A stretch of DNA of 64,000 bases from Oscillatoriaceae cyanobacterium M7585_C2015_266 (GTDB lineage Bacteria; Cyanobacteriota; Cyanobacteriia; Cyanobacteriales; Oscillatoriaceae), in contig DVEG01000025.1 in NCBI GenBank assembly GCA_015295835.1, positions 62,001-126,000 of the forward strand, in the 5' to 3' direction. The notes under the pieces are model-generated. The model searched no databases and had not been told where the DNA came from. It worked only from the letters and a program-made list of their open reading frames with translations. Positions 27,850 through 37,982 of the stretch are shown piece after piece (position 1 is the first letter of the stretch; each line of letters opens with the position of its first letter). Both the position numbers and the translations under genes were made by a program.

Positions 27850-28590
27850 ATGATGGGAAATATAAATACGCTGCTACCAGATATAAAATCGTTTATCCCA
27901 GTTGAGCAGGCGATCGCGCCAAAACATCCTTTGGCTAAAAACCTGCAACTGCCAATTCCCGATCCACGAAAAGCAAAACCGGAGATAATTCGAGCCATTC
28001 AAATACGCGAGCGCATACCAGGCATCGTCAAGCGCCTCATACCCCTCGACTCTGACTTATCCTGGGAATACTGGTGGTGCGTGCCGGGGCGCCTGCTCCT
28101 GCCAGAAGATGTGGAAGTACTTAACAAAGATCTTCCCCGATTAGAAAACATTGTCGCTAAACTCGTATGGCTATTTGGAGGATGCTGTTTTTCCAACCAA
28201 ACGAAATACCAAGACGAAAGCCAAGCCGTCTACGACTGGCAACAGGTTAAAGAATTTGCCCGTCAGTAAGGGTTTGATTATTATTTACTCGATATCGATT
28301 TTTTCCCGGCGGCAGTCAAACTCTACAACCCGCCCGATGATGAAAACGCCAAGCTGAAAGACAGCCCCGAATGGGTAGCAGCAGAACCCTCTCACTGGCA
28401 CATCGAGTTTTTCCGCCTACAACCAACTGTTGGCGGATTTGAAATTCAAGAGCCAAAGCCCCTTTGTAGCTGTCAAATCTGGACAGGAAAGCCATTTATC
28501 AAAAACCGCTACACCGGAGAAACCCTGACTCGACACGATTTGTGGATTTCCTACCCCCTCAATATCACTAACCCCCCCTGGCTGCTTTAA
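27850..28590 (+). pseudogene. Hypothetical gene interrupted by one in-frame TAA
   Basis: The frame from ATG 27850 runs 139 codons to a TAA at 28267-28269. It then continues open in the same frame, with coding character, for 106 more codons to TAA 28588-28590. The joined protein (about 245 aa) is rich in Trp and Pro (LSWEYWWCVPGRLLLPEDVE before the stop; GFDYYLLDIDFFPAAVKLYNPP and HWHIEFFRLQPTVGGFEI after). The junction reads FARQ-stop-GFDYY, so CAA to TAA is a likely cause. I do not recognise the family. It may be a recent pseudogene, a sequencing error or a readthrough case. The first part alone might still be translated. Confidence 0.7.
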
Positions 28591-28706
28591 AAGCTAAGAC
28601 AACTAAACTAAAATAAAAAGGCGCTCGCTCGCCAGGGATAGCAATTTTCTCTAATAAGGTAAAGAAATGTAACAATAAAAGAGAAAATTGCGACAAGTTG
28701 GGATAA

Positions 28707-29537
28707 GTGAAATTGGATATTTACCTAAACTGGGGCAAAGCCTGGAAAGGCTCGTTTATCCAAAACCTGTTGGCAGACAGTCTCACCATTTTCTGGGGGG
28801 ATTGGCTGGAATTGCGCGTCAGGATAGCGCAAATAGCAGCCTCTGGATTGGTGTCTCCCCTGATCTATATTTTCGCCTTTGGTTTCGGGTTGGGAAGCTC
28901 GATAAAACCAGGAGTGGGAATTGACAGCGCTTATGGTAATTATTTAGAATTTATGCTGCCGGGAATGGTGGCCCTAAGTTCAATGGCGATTTGTTTCGGC
29001 GGCACGACATTTTCAATTTGCGGCGATCGCCTTTTCAGCAAAACCTTTGAAGAATTATTGCTAGTACCAGTACATCCACTGGCACTGTATCTCGGTAAAA
29101 TGATGGCGGGGGTAGCACGCGGGTTGATGACTTCGGCAGCAGTGATGCTAGTAGCGATTTTATTTACTGGCAAGGTGTGGAGTTTTCTCAACCCACTATT
29201 TTTACTGGTGCTGCTGCTCAATTGTGCGGTATTTTCAGGATTAGGAGCGCTGGTAGGATTAAGCGCACGCTCCCTCGAAAGTGTTGGTCTTGCGAATAAT
29301 TTTCTAATTGTACCTATGTCTTTTTTGGGAGCAACTTTTTTCGAGCCAAGTACTCTGCCAATCGCTCTCAAGGCGATCGTTTATATACTACCCCTCACCT
29401 ATACCAGTATCGGCTTACGAAGCGCTGCCTATTTGCCAATTACTCAGTTTCCATGGTACAGCCTGCCAGTATTGTTAATTTTTGCGCTCGCCTTAGCTGC
29501 CATAGGTGCAAATAAATTTGCCAGTCAGCAAGATTAA
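28707..29537 (+). CDS. ABC-2 type transporter permease
   Basis: 276 aa with six hydrophobic segments of the ABC-2 membrane family (LEFMLPGMVALSSMAICFGGTTFSICGDRL, FEELLLVPVHPLALYLGKM, IVYILPLTYTSIGLRSAAY). Such proteins pair with a separate ATPase to export drugs, lipids or polysaccharide. No ATPase gene is adjacent in this window, so the substrate is unknown. It uses a GTG start (28707); no ATG fits. The gene follows the broken gene at 27850-28590 by 116 bases. Confidence 0.88.
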   Translation: MKLDIYLNWGKAWKGSFIQNLLADSLTIFWGDWLELRVRIAQIAASGLVSPLIYIFAFGFGLGSSIKPGVGIDSAYGNYLEFMLPGMVALSSMAICFGGTTFSICGDRLFSKTFEELLLVPVHPLALYLGKMMAGVARGLMTSAAVMLVAILFTGKVWSFLNPLFLLVLLLNCAVFSGLGALVGLSARSLESVGLANNFLIVPMSFLGATFFEPSTLPIALKAIVYILPLTYTSIGLRSAAYLPITQFPWYSLPVLLIFALALAAIGANKFASQQD

Positions 29538-29567
29538 AATTTTCAAACCTTTGTAGTCTTTTAAGGG

Positions 29568-29633
29568 GCTTTAGCCCTTTCTCAAACCATCTTCCAAACA
29601 AAAAAATAATACCAAAACAAGAAGGGCTAAAGC
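29568..29633. repeat. 12-base inverted repeat around 42 bases
   Basis: GCTTTAGCCCTT (29568-29579) and AAGGGCTAAAGC (29622-29633) are perfect reverse complements between two same-strand genes. This could be a transcript hairpin or one of the small palindromic elements common in cyanobacterial gaps. Confidence 0.6.
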
Positions 29634-29685
29634 ACTACTATTACTATGGTCGTAAAATTTACTGACACTATTTTGCCAGAAACTC

Positions 29686-31590
29686 ATGAATATAGAAACG
29701 AATCTAACACCAACTTCCATACCCATAACCCTCAACTGCTCTGGGGGCGTTTCCCTAGGTGCATATATGGCTGGTGTTTTATATGAGCTGACACAGGAAG
29801 CACTGCAACCACAACCTAAAATAATTATTGATATTATCACCGGCTCTTCGGCAGGAGCAATGTCAGGAACACTAGCGGCATATTATTTACTCGGAGGAGA
29901 TAATCTATTAACAAAAAGTCCTGAGGATAGTGCATTTTATCAGACCTGGGTAGAACAGGCAGATATTAAAAATATTGACAATATTTCGTTTTTAATTAAA
30001 AGCTTATGGGAGGGAATTATAGTAACGATTGATACTTTTAGAGAAAGCATAAAAATAACAAGAAAAAGAAAAAAGCAAACGGCAAGCATAGAGGAGGCGC
30101 AGGAAGAACCGCCTCGCTTAAATCGTCCTCACCTAAGTATTTTTTCCAGAGAAGCTATTGACAAAATTACCGAAGTAGTTCAACCGATAGGGGGCATGAA
30201 ACCGCCTCAAAAACCCCTGGCACTTTTAATGACAGTAACCAACTTGCAGGGAATTTTAGAACAAATTGTCTTCAACCATTCAAATTTTAAAACCATTACC
30301 AGTTCAGAAACACGACAATTTTTGTTTCACTCTGCTATAGAAGCAAATCGCATGAAAAACATGTGGAAAAAAGTCGTGAAAGGCGCTCAAGCATCTGGAG
30401 CATTTCCAGTTGCCTTTCCCCCGGTGCGGGATAACTCCAATATAAACAGTGCCAACATGGCAAAAATTAGTAATGATTATTTTATCGAGATAGAAAGTAA
30501 CCAGCCGAGAAGAGAACTGAAAAATACCGTTCCCAAATCAATTCGCCCGATTCCACCAGATGAAAAAACCTTGAGTTTTCTATATACCGATGGAGGGATA
30601 CTAGACGGATTGCCAATTGCTAAAGGAATAGCTATTGAAAAAAAACTAGAACTAGAAGAAGCTGAGGCGGTTTTTTCAGAAAAAGATAAACCTTTTGTAA
30701 GCGAATGGAAAAATTTAAATTTAGACAACAGAAAAAGATTATATGTTTACATTCAACCGACGCCGACTGAAAAATTAACTAGCGAAGCGCGGTTGACGCA
30801 AGGTTATTTCTCAGCCATAGAAATAGGGCTGAGTGCTTTTACACTGCCCTGGGAAGAGCACGATGCCATAAGATTGAATGAAATACTAAGACGGAATCGA
30901 GACGCACAACGCAAACAGAAGTTGCGAGCGCGATTAGCTGAAAAATTTGGCACGGAGAAGCTTGCAGAAATCGACACGATACTAGATGAAGCCATTCCCT
31001 ATAGATTTATTAATCTCAAACGCATAGATCCGTCAATTATTGGTAAAATTTATCAATCTCTAAACTCCCCTAGCGAAACCGAAACCAGTAGTTTGCAATC
31101 CCTACTTCCCATTTACGAAGCCCTGCCATACAGGATTAAACAAAATTTGCAAGACAAAAACACCAAAGGAATACTAGCATCAGATTTTTTAGGAGCTTTT
31201 GGCGGCTTTTTTGATAAACGCTACCGCGAACACGATTTTCTGCTAGGGCGGATAAGCGGCTTAACATGGCTGTGTCAAAACTGTCAGGTAGAAATTTCTG
31301 AATCCAAAATTAATGATATCCTTGCCCAGATGCGGGGGAAGAATAAAAAGATTCTGGAGACAGATCCCAAACCTTCCGATTTAAAGCTGAGTCAGAAAAT
31401 TCGTATTGGCAAGCTAGCTTTGCGCGCCTTAAGAATTGCAGTTATTGAGTCTACAATTGTCGGTTACTTTTGGATAGTCAGCCTTGGGGTTATCAAATTA
31501 ACAGTAATTTTACTGCTGACGCTATTAGAACTTTTAGCAACTTTATTGAGCGTTGTTATCGAGTTATTAGAAAAAGTGTTAGCCCCCTAA
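29686..31590 (+). CDS. Patatin-like phospholipase with C-terminal membrane segment
   Basis: Lipid acyl hydrolase of the patatin type with a Ser-Asp dyad. The oxyanion loop is GGVSLGAYMAG (20-30), the nucleophile is Ser55 in GSSAG (53-57), and the catalytic Asp is 302 in TDGGILDG. All key residues are intact. At 634 aa it is far longer than a lone patatin domain. The second half is mixed helical (NEILRRNRDAQRKQK, then FLGAFGGFFDKRYREHDFLLGR). It ends in a long hydrophobic segment (about 600-630) that should anchor the enzyme to a membrane. The neighbours are a permease upstream and a convergent permease gene. Bacterial patatins act in membrane remodelling or as effectors; which applies here is unknown. 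Confidence 0.88.
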   Translation: MNIETNLTPTSIPITLNCSGGVSLGAYMAGVLYELTQEALQPQPKIIIDIITGSSAGAMSGTLAAYYLLGGDNLLTKSPEDSAFYQTWVEQADIKNIDNISFLIKSLWEGIIVTIDTFRESIKITRKRKKQTASIEEAQEEPPRLNRPHLSIFSREAIDKITEVVQPIGGMKPPQKPLALLMTVTNLQGILEQIVFNHSNFKTITSSETRQFLFHSAIEANRMKNMWKKVVKGAQASGAFPVAFPPVRDNSNINSANMAKISNDYFIEIESNQPRRELKNTVPKSIRPIPPDEKTLSFLYTDGGILDGLPIAKGIAIEKKLELEEAEAVFSEKDKPFVSEWKNLNLDNRKRLYVYIQPTPTEKLTSEARLTQGYFSAIEIGLSAFTLPWEEHDAIRLNEILRRNRDAQRKQKLRARLAEKFGTEKLAEIDTILDEAIPYRFINLKRIDPSIIGKIYQSLNSPSETETSSLQSLLPIYEALPYRIKQNLQDKNTKGILASDFLGAFGGFFDKRYREHDFLLGRISGLTWLCQNCQVEISESKINDILAQMRGKNKKILETDPKPSDLKLSQKIRIGKLALRALRIAVIESTIVGYFWIVSLGVIKLTVILLLTLLELLATLLSVVIELLEKVLAP

Positions 31591-31599
31591 TCCAAATTA

Positions 31600-32496
31600 T
31601 TATTCAATTCTTCCCCGTATATGTGAAAGCTTTAAATTTAAAATTGACAGACCTAAAATCAGTAAAAATAAAACCAGTCCAAGAGCGCAGGCATAGTTCA
31701 TTTCCAATTCTCGAAAAGCCTTTTGATAGATATAGTAAACAATTGTTTTAGAACTATTTTGTGGCCCGCCTTGGGTCATAATATAAATTTCTTCAAAAAC
31801 TTTTGTAGCGGAAATTGCAGAAATCACTGCTACCAATAAGAGATAAGGTTTCATTAAAGGTAGGGTGATATCCCAGTGTAGGCGCCAACCGTCAGAACCG
31901 TCAATAGCGGCGGCTTCGTATAATTCAGCCGGGATAGCTTGTAATCCTGCCAGATAAATTACCATATAGTAACCTAAGCCTTTCCACACTGTAACTGCCA
32001 TGACACTAAAAATGGCTAGTTGTGGGCTTGTGAGCCAGGGGATGCCTTCGCCACGGGGAATGATTCCCAGGAGAGCGAGAAGTTGATTGAGCAAACCGGT
32101 TTCGGCATAAAGCCACTTCCAGGCAATTCCGGCTACAACCATTGAGATGATGACGGGGGTATAGTAAGCGGCTCGAAACCATGTGATGCCGGGGAGTTTA
32201 CGGTTGACTAAGATGGCGAGTACCAGGGGTGCGACAACTAAAATCGGCACCACGACGACGAGGTAGAGGAGAGTTTGCAGGAGAGTTTGCCAAAATAGAT
32301 GATCAGTCCACAAGCGACGAAAGTTGGCCATGCCTACCCATTCTGGTGCTTGCGTGATGTCGTAGCCAAAACGGGTGAAACTGAGGTAAAAGGCTTGGAG
32401 GGCGGGCCAAAAAACGGTCAGCCCTAGGGCTAAGAGTGCAGGGAGGAGGAAAAGGTAGGGGGTGAGGATTTGCCAGAGATGGGATTTGGGTTGCAC
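31600..32496 (-). CDS. ABC sugar transporter permease, MalF/UgpA type
   Basis: Six-helix permease of a carbohydrate ABC importer. The EAA loop is exact: ELYEAAAIDGSDGWRLHWDITLPLMKP. The start is uncertain. The frame is open to 32589, but that would overlap the upstream kinase gene by 47 bases and add a hydrophilic Tyr/Asn-rich leader. GTG 32496 (then QPKSHLWQILTPYLFLLPALLALG) gives a normal N-terminus. No MalG partner, ATPase or binding protein is nearby. It lies directly downstream of the signalling cassette on the same strand and could be read from the same transcript. That may be coincidence. Confidence 0.88.
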   Translation of the reverse strand: MQPKSHLWQILTPYLFLLPALLALGLTVFWPALQAFYLSFTRFGYDITQAPEWVGMANFRRLWTDHLFWQTLLQTLLYLVVVVPILVVAPLVLAILVNRKLPGITWFRAAYYTPVIISMVVAGIAWKWLYAETGLLNQLLALLGIIPRGEGIPWLTSPQLAIFSVMAVTVWKGLGYYMVIYLAGLQAIPAELYEAAAIDGSDGWRLHWDITLPLMKPYLLLVAVISAISATKVFEEIYIMTQGGPQNSSKTIVYYIYQKAFRELEMNYACALGLVLFLLILGLSILNLKLSHIRGRIE

Positions 32497-32542
32497 GTTG
32501 GGGTTTGAATAGTAATTAAAATAGTAATTAAAGTAATTAATT

Positions 32543-33664
32543 TTAGTTGTGCAAGGGAAGCTTAACGGTAAACGTGCTGCCGATACCAACTTTGCTTTCG
32601 ACAGTGATTTCGCCGCCGTGCAAATCTACAGAGCGCTTAACTATTGCTAATCCCAGCCCTGTACCGGGAATATTGCCTACATTGGTGGCGCGGTGGAAGA
32701 CTTGAAAAAGCTGCGCTTGTTCTGTTTCTGGAATGCCGATACCCTGATCTTGGACGCGAAAAATCGCCTGCTCGCCTTCTCGCGTCAGTAGCAAACGAAC
32801 TTTGCCGCCTTCAGGAGAATATTTAATTGCATTTGAGATTAAATTGGTAAGGATGTGGTGCAGCAGGTGATTATCCATCACTGCATCACTGAAGTCGCCT
32901 TCAGCGATAAACTCAATTGTGTGATGACTTTCCGCACCTTGTCGTAGCGATTCCACCAGCTCAGAGCAAAAGTAAACCAGATCTAAGGGAATAGGATTAA
33001 ACTCAATTTTCCCAGAGTCAGCTCTGCCGATGGTAAGAACATCTTCTAACATCTGATTCATGCTTCTGACAGCAGATTGAATGCTGTCAAAATGTTTTAT
33101 TTTTTTTTCTTCTGTTAACTGATCGCCGTATTGCTTAAGTATTTCGGTGCTGATGAATATTGTAGTAAGTGGGTGGCGAAATTCATGGGAAGCCATACAC
33201 ACATAATGAGAATGGCGATCGCGTTCTTCTTCTGCCTGCTTTTTCATTTTTTCTACTATTTCCAGGCGCAATTTAATATTCTGTTCTACTTGGTGACGAC
33301 GCAAGGCAATCTCAATAGTTGTGTGCAATTCTTTCTCTTCAAATGGTTTTATCAAGTAGCCAAAAGGTTCTGTCGCCGTTGCTCGCTCCACCGTTTTTTG
33401 ATCAGCATAAGCAGTTAAATAAACAACAGGGATATCAAATTTCCTGCGAATTTCCCCTGCCGCCTCCACGCCGTCTATTTTTCCAGGCAGCATAATATCC
33501 ATCAGCACTAAATCTGGCCTCTTTTTACTAGCTATCTCAATTGCCTTTTCGCCACTAGCAACAATATCAACTACAGAGTAACCAAGATTTCTTAAAGTAT
33601 CGGCTAGATCTTCAGCTACAATCAGTTCATCTTCAACAATTAGAATTTTTTTGCTGGCTTTCAT
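32543..33664 (-). CDS. REC-HisKA-HATPase sensor kinase, partner of the CBCR kinase
   Basis: The order is unusual: the receiver comes first (about 5-120, phospho-Asp in LVLMDIMLPGKIDG, Lys in IKPFEEKE), then a helical linker, HisKA with His in SHEFRHPLTTI (about 158) and HATPase_c with N box HILTNLISNAIKYSPEGG and G boxes QGIGIP and GTGLGLAIV. It has no sensor or membrane part, so it should be a cytoplasmic relay kinase whose own receiver takes phosphate from an upstream kinase. It starts 5 bases after the stop of the CBCR sensor-kinase gene, so the two are coupled. It is closely similar in layout and sequence to the product at 38735-39853. Confidence 0.92.
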   Translation of the reverse strand: MKASKKILIVEDELIVAEDLADTLRNLGYSVVDIVASGEKAIEIASKKRPDLVLMDIMLPGKIDGVEAAGEIRRKFDIPVVYLTAYADQKTVERATATEPFGYLIKPFEEKELHTTIEIALRRHQVEQNIKLRLEIVEKMKKQAEEERDRHSHYVCMASHEFRHPLTTIFISTEILKQYGDQLTEEKKIKHFDSIQSAVRSMNQMLEDVLTIGRADSGKIEFNPIPLDLVYFCSELVESLRQGAESHHTIEFIAEGDFSDAVMDNHLLHHILTNLISNAIKYSPEGGKVRLLLTREGEQAIFRVQDQGIGIPETEQAQLFQVFHRATNVGNIPGTGLGLAIVKRSVDLHGGEITVESKVGIGSTFTVKLPLHN

Positions 33665-33669
33665 CTTCT

Positions 33670-36600
33670 TTAAATTCTCTGCTTATATTTCAATTCAGAA
33701 AACTTAATTCGAAATTCAGTTCCCTCGCGGGTATCCATTTCCACTGTTCCCTCTAGCTGGTTAGTGAGAGAGTCTACTAGACGCAAGCCTAAAGAGCCAG
33801 TGTTACGGAAGTCGAGTCCTTCAGGAAAGCCGATGCCATTGTCTTTTACTATTAGTAACAATTGATTGTCTGCCACCTGATAGAACTCAATCCAAATGGT
33901 GCCTTTCCTGCCACCGGGAAAAGCGTGTTTAAGAGCGTTGGATACCAGTTCGTTGATCAGTAAGCCACAAGGAATGGCTGTATCAATGTTGAGATAAACG
34001 TTATCTACTCTTATTTCCAGTTTAACCGCATTTACGTCTACGCTGTAAGAATAAAGAAGATTGCGGGCTAGAGTTTGGATGTAGTCAGCGAATTCAATCT
34101 GGGCAAGTGCCGGAGATTGATATAATTTTTCGTGGATCAGGGCCATTGATTTAACGCGGTTTTGACTTTCCCGGAGCATGTCTAAGGTGGCCTTATCCTG
34201 AGTATAGCGGGATTGCAGTTTGAGCAAGCTGGAAATTACCTGGAGGTTATTTTTAACGCGGTGGTGAATTTCCGTCAGAAGCACTTCTTTTTCTTGTAAG
34301 GAGGCTTTGATTTGCTCTTCTGCTTGCTTACGCTCAGTGATATCGCGAGTTACGGTTGCAAAGTTGATGGGCTGTGCGGTTTTTTTGTCTTTGATGACGA
34401 AAGCATTCCAGAGTACCGGGATGGGTTTTCCGGTTTGGAAGTGCCGGAAATTAATCTCTTGTTCCCATCGCCCTTGTTCTAAGAGCGTTGGTATTGCTTT
34501 TTCGCGGACGACATCCTGGTATTCGGGCATGAAAAAATCTAAAATTTGTGTTTTTCTGATTTCTGCTATTCCTTCGATTCCGACTAGACGCTGCCCTGCT
34601 TGATTGAGAAATAGGGTTTGCCCGTCGAGGGTAAAAATACCGATGAAGTCGGTGCTATTTTCAACTACTAAGGCAAGCTGTTGTCGTTCTGCTTCGATAA
34701 GTTTGCGATCGCTTATATCGCGCTGAATTACCATTATATAAGCAAATTCCCCACTGCGACGCACTACCGAACATGAGCAATCCATAATAGCAATAGTACC
34801 ATCTTTGCGGAGCAACTCCACTTCTTGGCGGTGGCTACCCTTTTCCAGCAGGTAGGGAAAAGCGTTTGCGAAACTATTTCGCGACTCTGGCGTAAAAAAT
34901 TCATCCAGCCGCTTACCGATTAATTCTTCTTCTTGATAACCTGATTGCCTGATACTGGCGGGATTAGTTTGACGAATTATTCCCTGCTCATCTACTACAT
35001 GGATAAAATCCGGAGCTGCTTCAAATAATGAGCGAAAGCGTACTTCGCTTTCTTTGAGTGCTTCTTCAGCTTGTTTGCGGTAAGTAATGTCAATACGGAT
35101 AGCTAAATATTGGAATGGTTTCCCGCCTTCATCTAGAAATGGTACAATTGTGGTATCTACCCAATAATAACTGCCATCTTTGGCTTTATTTTTTATTTCC
35201 CCTTGCCAAACTTGCCCCTTAGTAATTGTCTGCCAAAGTCCCTGAAAAAATTCTTTACTATGATATCCAGAATTTACTATTTTATGAGTTTTTCCTATCA
35301 TTTCCTCTCTTGAATATTGGGAAATTTCGCAGAATTTGTCATTAGCATAAGTAATAATACCATTGCTGTCTGTGATAGCTACTAATGCGGCTGTATCAAG
35401 TGCGAACTTTTGAAATTCTAATTCTTTGAGAGCTTTTTGCAAACGGGCTTCTGCCTGCTGACGTTCGGCAATTTCTTGCTGTAATTGTTCGACGGCTTGG
35501 GTGAGAGCGGTAGTGCGTTCTTGAACGCGACGTTCCAATTCTTCATTCATCTGCGCTAGGGCTGCTTCTGCTCGTTTGCGATCGCTAATATCAATAGAAA
35601 CCCGGATAATCCCGATAAGCTCTCCTTGATTATTATAAATTGGCGAATCGATCACGTGTGCCGGAAACGTTTTGCCATCCTTACGCGTCACTATAAGTTC
35701 CCCTGACCAACCGACGCCAGACTGTAATAATTTCCAAACCTCAGAAGCAATTTTTTTACTTTTTTCATTGCGGACAATCACTTCTATTGATTGCCCGAAT
35801 ATTTCCGATGATTCCCAGCCGTAGAGTATTTCAGCAAAGCGATTCCAATAAATAATCTTACCTTCGATATCTGTAGCGATGACTGCTTGCTGCACGGCAT
35901 CTAACAGTCGCGCCTGAAAACTAATTTGTTGTTCAGCTTTTTTGCGTTCGGTAATATCACGATAAGCGCTTAAAAATAACTCCTGATTATCTTGCTCAAT
36001 TATTGACGAAGAAACCAAAAGAAATTTTTCTGTCCCATCTTTGGCGCGAATTTTTGTTTCGACATTGCGAATTTCTCGAACAGAGCGCAATTGTTGCAGG
36101 CGAGACAGACTGGCGTGATACTCTACCGGCTCGGGATAAAGCAAAGCCAAAAAATTTTCACAGCGATTAGCTTCCTCTAGAGTATAACCGGTAATTTCCT
36201 GCATTTTAGAATTAAAAATACTAAAATGCCCAAATTCATCACTGAGAGTAATACCTTCGCCGACAGTTTCAATAACAGTAAGCATCCGCTCGGCGCTTTC
36301 TTTCATTACTCTTTCGGCTTGTTTACGTTCGGTAATGTCGGTAATAGCTGTGACAATATAGCAGCGGTTATCTTCTCCGAAAGCTCTGCCGGTGGTGACA
36401 TATAGATCAAATATTTGTCCATCTTGACGACGAATCTGCCACTCTCCTTCAATAGATAAGCTACAAGCTAGTTCTCTATTATTCTTAGAAGCTTCTTGAT
36501 TGATTTGTTTCTGAATAGCCGACAGATAAAGCATTTGTGCGAATTCGCGGCTTTCTGGCGGTAATAAACTGGTAAAAGTTCTGCCGAGTAATTCTTTAGC

Positions 36601-37812
36601 AGAGTAACCAAAAATTTGGCAAAAGGCGGAATTGACGCGCACGAATCGCCCCTGCTCGTCGGTAATAGAAATGCCAACGGTGGCGGATTCGTAAAAGGAG
36701 GCAAGCAATTGTTGGCTTTCCTCGAACATTTCCTCGGCTCGCCGACGTTCATATAATTGAACTTGAAGCTGCTCTAAAAGTTCGGCTTGATTGATAGCGA
36801 TCGCTATTTGTAGGCTCACCTGTTCTAAAAAATCCACTTCTGCTGAGTGCCACTCGCGAATTTTTGAGCATTGATGTGCTACCAGCAAGCCCCACAAGCG
36901 GGGAGAGGTATCAGGTGTGGAATGTGGTAATTTAGGAATAACTATCGGTACAATCAGACAGGCTTTTGCTTGAAAGCGCTCTAACAATTGCAAGTGACAG
37001 TCGCTCAATCCCGCTTGATAAATATCAGCGATCGCTCTTTTGCGGGCATATCGATATTCTACCCGTGCCCACTGTGGAAAACAGTAATCTGAGAATCGGC
37101 TGCCGAGCATTTCTGCCCAACCTTGCTCTACTGATTCTGCAACTATACTACCTTCCCAGTTTGGCAAAAATTTATAAATCAATACCCGCTCACACTTAAG
37201 CGATTGTTGCACTTCTCGCACTGCTGTTTGTAAAATTTTTTCTAAATTTATTCCTTGACAGATTAACGATACTATATTATTTTTAGCCTGCTCTCGTTCA
37301 TGCACTTTGGTAGTAGGCTGAGAAACCTGAGAAATTTGGTTTTTTTGGAAAAATCGAGTTACTAGCAGTAAGTCTTTCTCTGTTACTATTCCCAATAATT
37401 GGCTGCTATCGCCGATTACAGGTAAAAATTCGACATCCAGTTGCTGCATTAATTGCCAAGCCTTTAACAGGGAATCATCGGGGCGCAGACTCCCCTCCAG
37501 CTTGCGCATAATATCTTGTGCCAAAATTTGAGCTGCATCGACTCTGCGTGCTAGCAATTTGATAATTTCCCGCTCTGTGACAATGCCGATAGGCAGGCAG
37601 GAATGGGGAATTTTTTCTGCTGTTGCGATTGCTACCCAACTGCTGCCACTCTCGCTGATGATTTCAGCCAACTGCTGCACTGTGGCTGTGGGTGGTGCCG
37701 TTATCATTGTTTTTGACATCACTTCCGCAACCAGGGGCTGTTGCAGGTTATTTTCAGTCTGTCGGTTGTTGACTGCTTCTGGAGGGGGTGGAGGAAGTGT
37801 TTTGTCATTCAT
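33670..37812 (-). CDS. CBS-cyanobacteriochrome GAF-PAS(6)-HisKA_2 sensor kinase
   Basis: 1380 aa with no membrane segment. Domain order: two CBS motifs (about 25-170); a GAF domain (about 185-345); six PAS domains, each ending in a DITERK-type box; then the HisKA_2/HWE phosphoacceptor [16 protein letters not shown] and a HATPase with [16 protein letters not shown]. The GAF domain carries DYCF (242-245, Cys244) and a Cys-His pair (Cys272, His273 in [11 protein letters not shown]). It ends in [10 protein letters not shown]. These are the two chromophore-linking Cys positions of DXCF cyanobacteriochromes, 28 residues apart. I therefore predict covalent bilin binding and photoswitching. CBS domains suggest added control by adenosine nucleotides. 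The REC-kinase gene follows 5 bases downstream. Confidence 0.9.
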   Translation of the reverse strand: MNDKTLPPPPPEAVNNRQTENNLQQPLVAEVMSKTMITAPPTATVQQLAEIISESGSSWVAIATAEKIPHSCLPIGIVTEREIIKLLARRVDAAQILAQDIMRKLEGSLRPDDSLLKAWQLMQQLDVEFLPVIGDSSQLLGIVTEKDLLLVTRFFQKNQISQVSQPTTKVHEREQAKNNIVSLICQGINLEKILQTAVREVQQSLKCERVLIYKFLPNWEGSIVAESVEQGWAEMLGSRFSDYCFPQWARVEYRYARKRAIADIYQAGLSDCHLQLLERFQAKACLIVPIVIPKLPHSTPDTSPRLWGLLVAHQCSKIREWHSAEVDFLEQVSLQIAIAINQAELLEQLQVQLYERRRAEEMFEESQQLLASFYESATVGISITDEQGRFVRVNSAFCQIFGYSAKELLGRTFTSLLPPESREFAQMLYLSAIQKQINQEASKNNRELACSLSIEGEWQIRRQDGQIFDLYVTTGRAFGEDNRCYIVTAITDITERKQAERVMKESAERMLTVIETVGEGITLSDEFGHFSIFNSKMQEITGYTLEEANRCENFLALLYPEPVEYHASLSRLQQLRSVREIRNVETKIRAKDGTEKFLLVSSSIIEQDNQELFLSAYRDITERKKAEQQISFQARLLDAVQQAVIATDIEGKIIYWNRFAEILYGWESSEIFGQSIEVIVRNEKSKKIASEVWKLLQSGVGWSGELIVTRKDGKTFPAHVIDSPIYNNQGELIGIIRVSIDISDRKRAEAALAQMNEELERRVQERTTALTQAVEQLQQEIAERQQAEARLQKALKELEFQKFALDTAALVAITDSNGIITYANDKFCEISQYSREEMIGKTHKIVNSGYHSKEFFQGLWQTITKGQVWQGEIKNKAKDGSYYWVDTTIVPFLDEGGKPFQYLAIRIDITYRKQAEEALKESEVRFRSLFEAAPDFIHVVDEQGIIRQTNPASIRQSGYQEEELIGKRLDEFFTPESRNSFANAFPYLLEKGSHRQEVELLRKDGTIAIMDCSCSVVRRSGEFAYIMVIQRDISDRKLIEAERQQLALVVENSTDFIGIFTLDGQTLFLNQAGQRLVGIEGIAEIRKTQILDFFMPEYQDVVREKAIPTLLEQGRWEQEINFRHFQTGKPIPVLWNAFVIKDKKTAQPINFATVTRDITERKQAEEQIKASLQEKEVLLTEIHHRVKNNLQVISSLLKLQSRYTQDKATLDMLRESQNRVKSMALIHEKLYQSPALAQIEFADYIQTLARNLLYSYSVDVNAVKLEIRVDNVYLNIDTAIPCGLLINELVSNALKHAFPGGRKGTIWIEFYQVADNQLLLIVKDNGIGFPEGLDFRNTGSLGLRLVDSLTNQLEGTVEMDTREGTEFRIKFSELKYKQRI

Positions 37813-37847
37813 TTTTTTGGCAGAAGTTTTTTGCTCGTCTGGCTCAT

Positions 37848-37880
37848 AGAAACCCAGTTTCTTAAAGAAACCTGGTTTCT
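37848..37880. repeat. Dispersed 33-base imperfect palindrome, copy 2
   Basis: It differs from copy 1 (24857-24889) at only two positions. It lies just upstream of the CBCR kinase start codon, so it may influence that gene's transcript, or may simply be a resident repeat. Confidence 0.7.
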
Positions 37881-37982
37881 AGTTTTATTATATGTTTTTT
37901 GTTTACCGATTGAACAGGCTTTTTTTGAAAGCGCCTCAAATTCTTCTGCCTTGAGCAATTCTACTAATATATTCTGTTTTTT

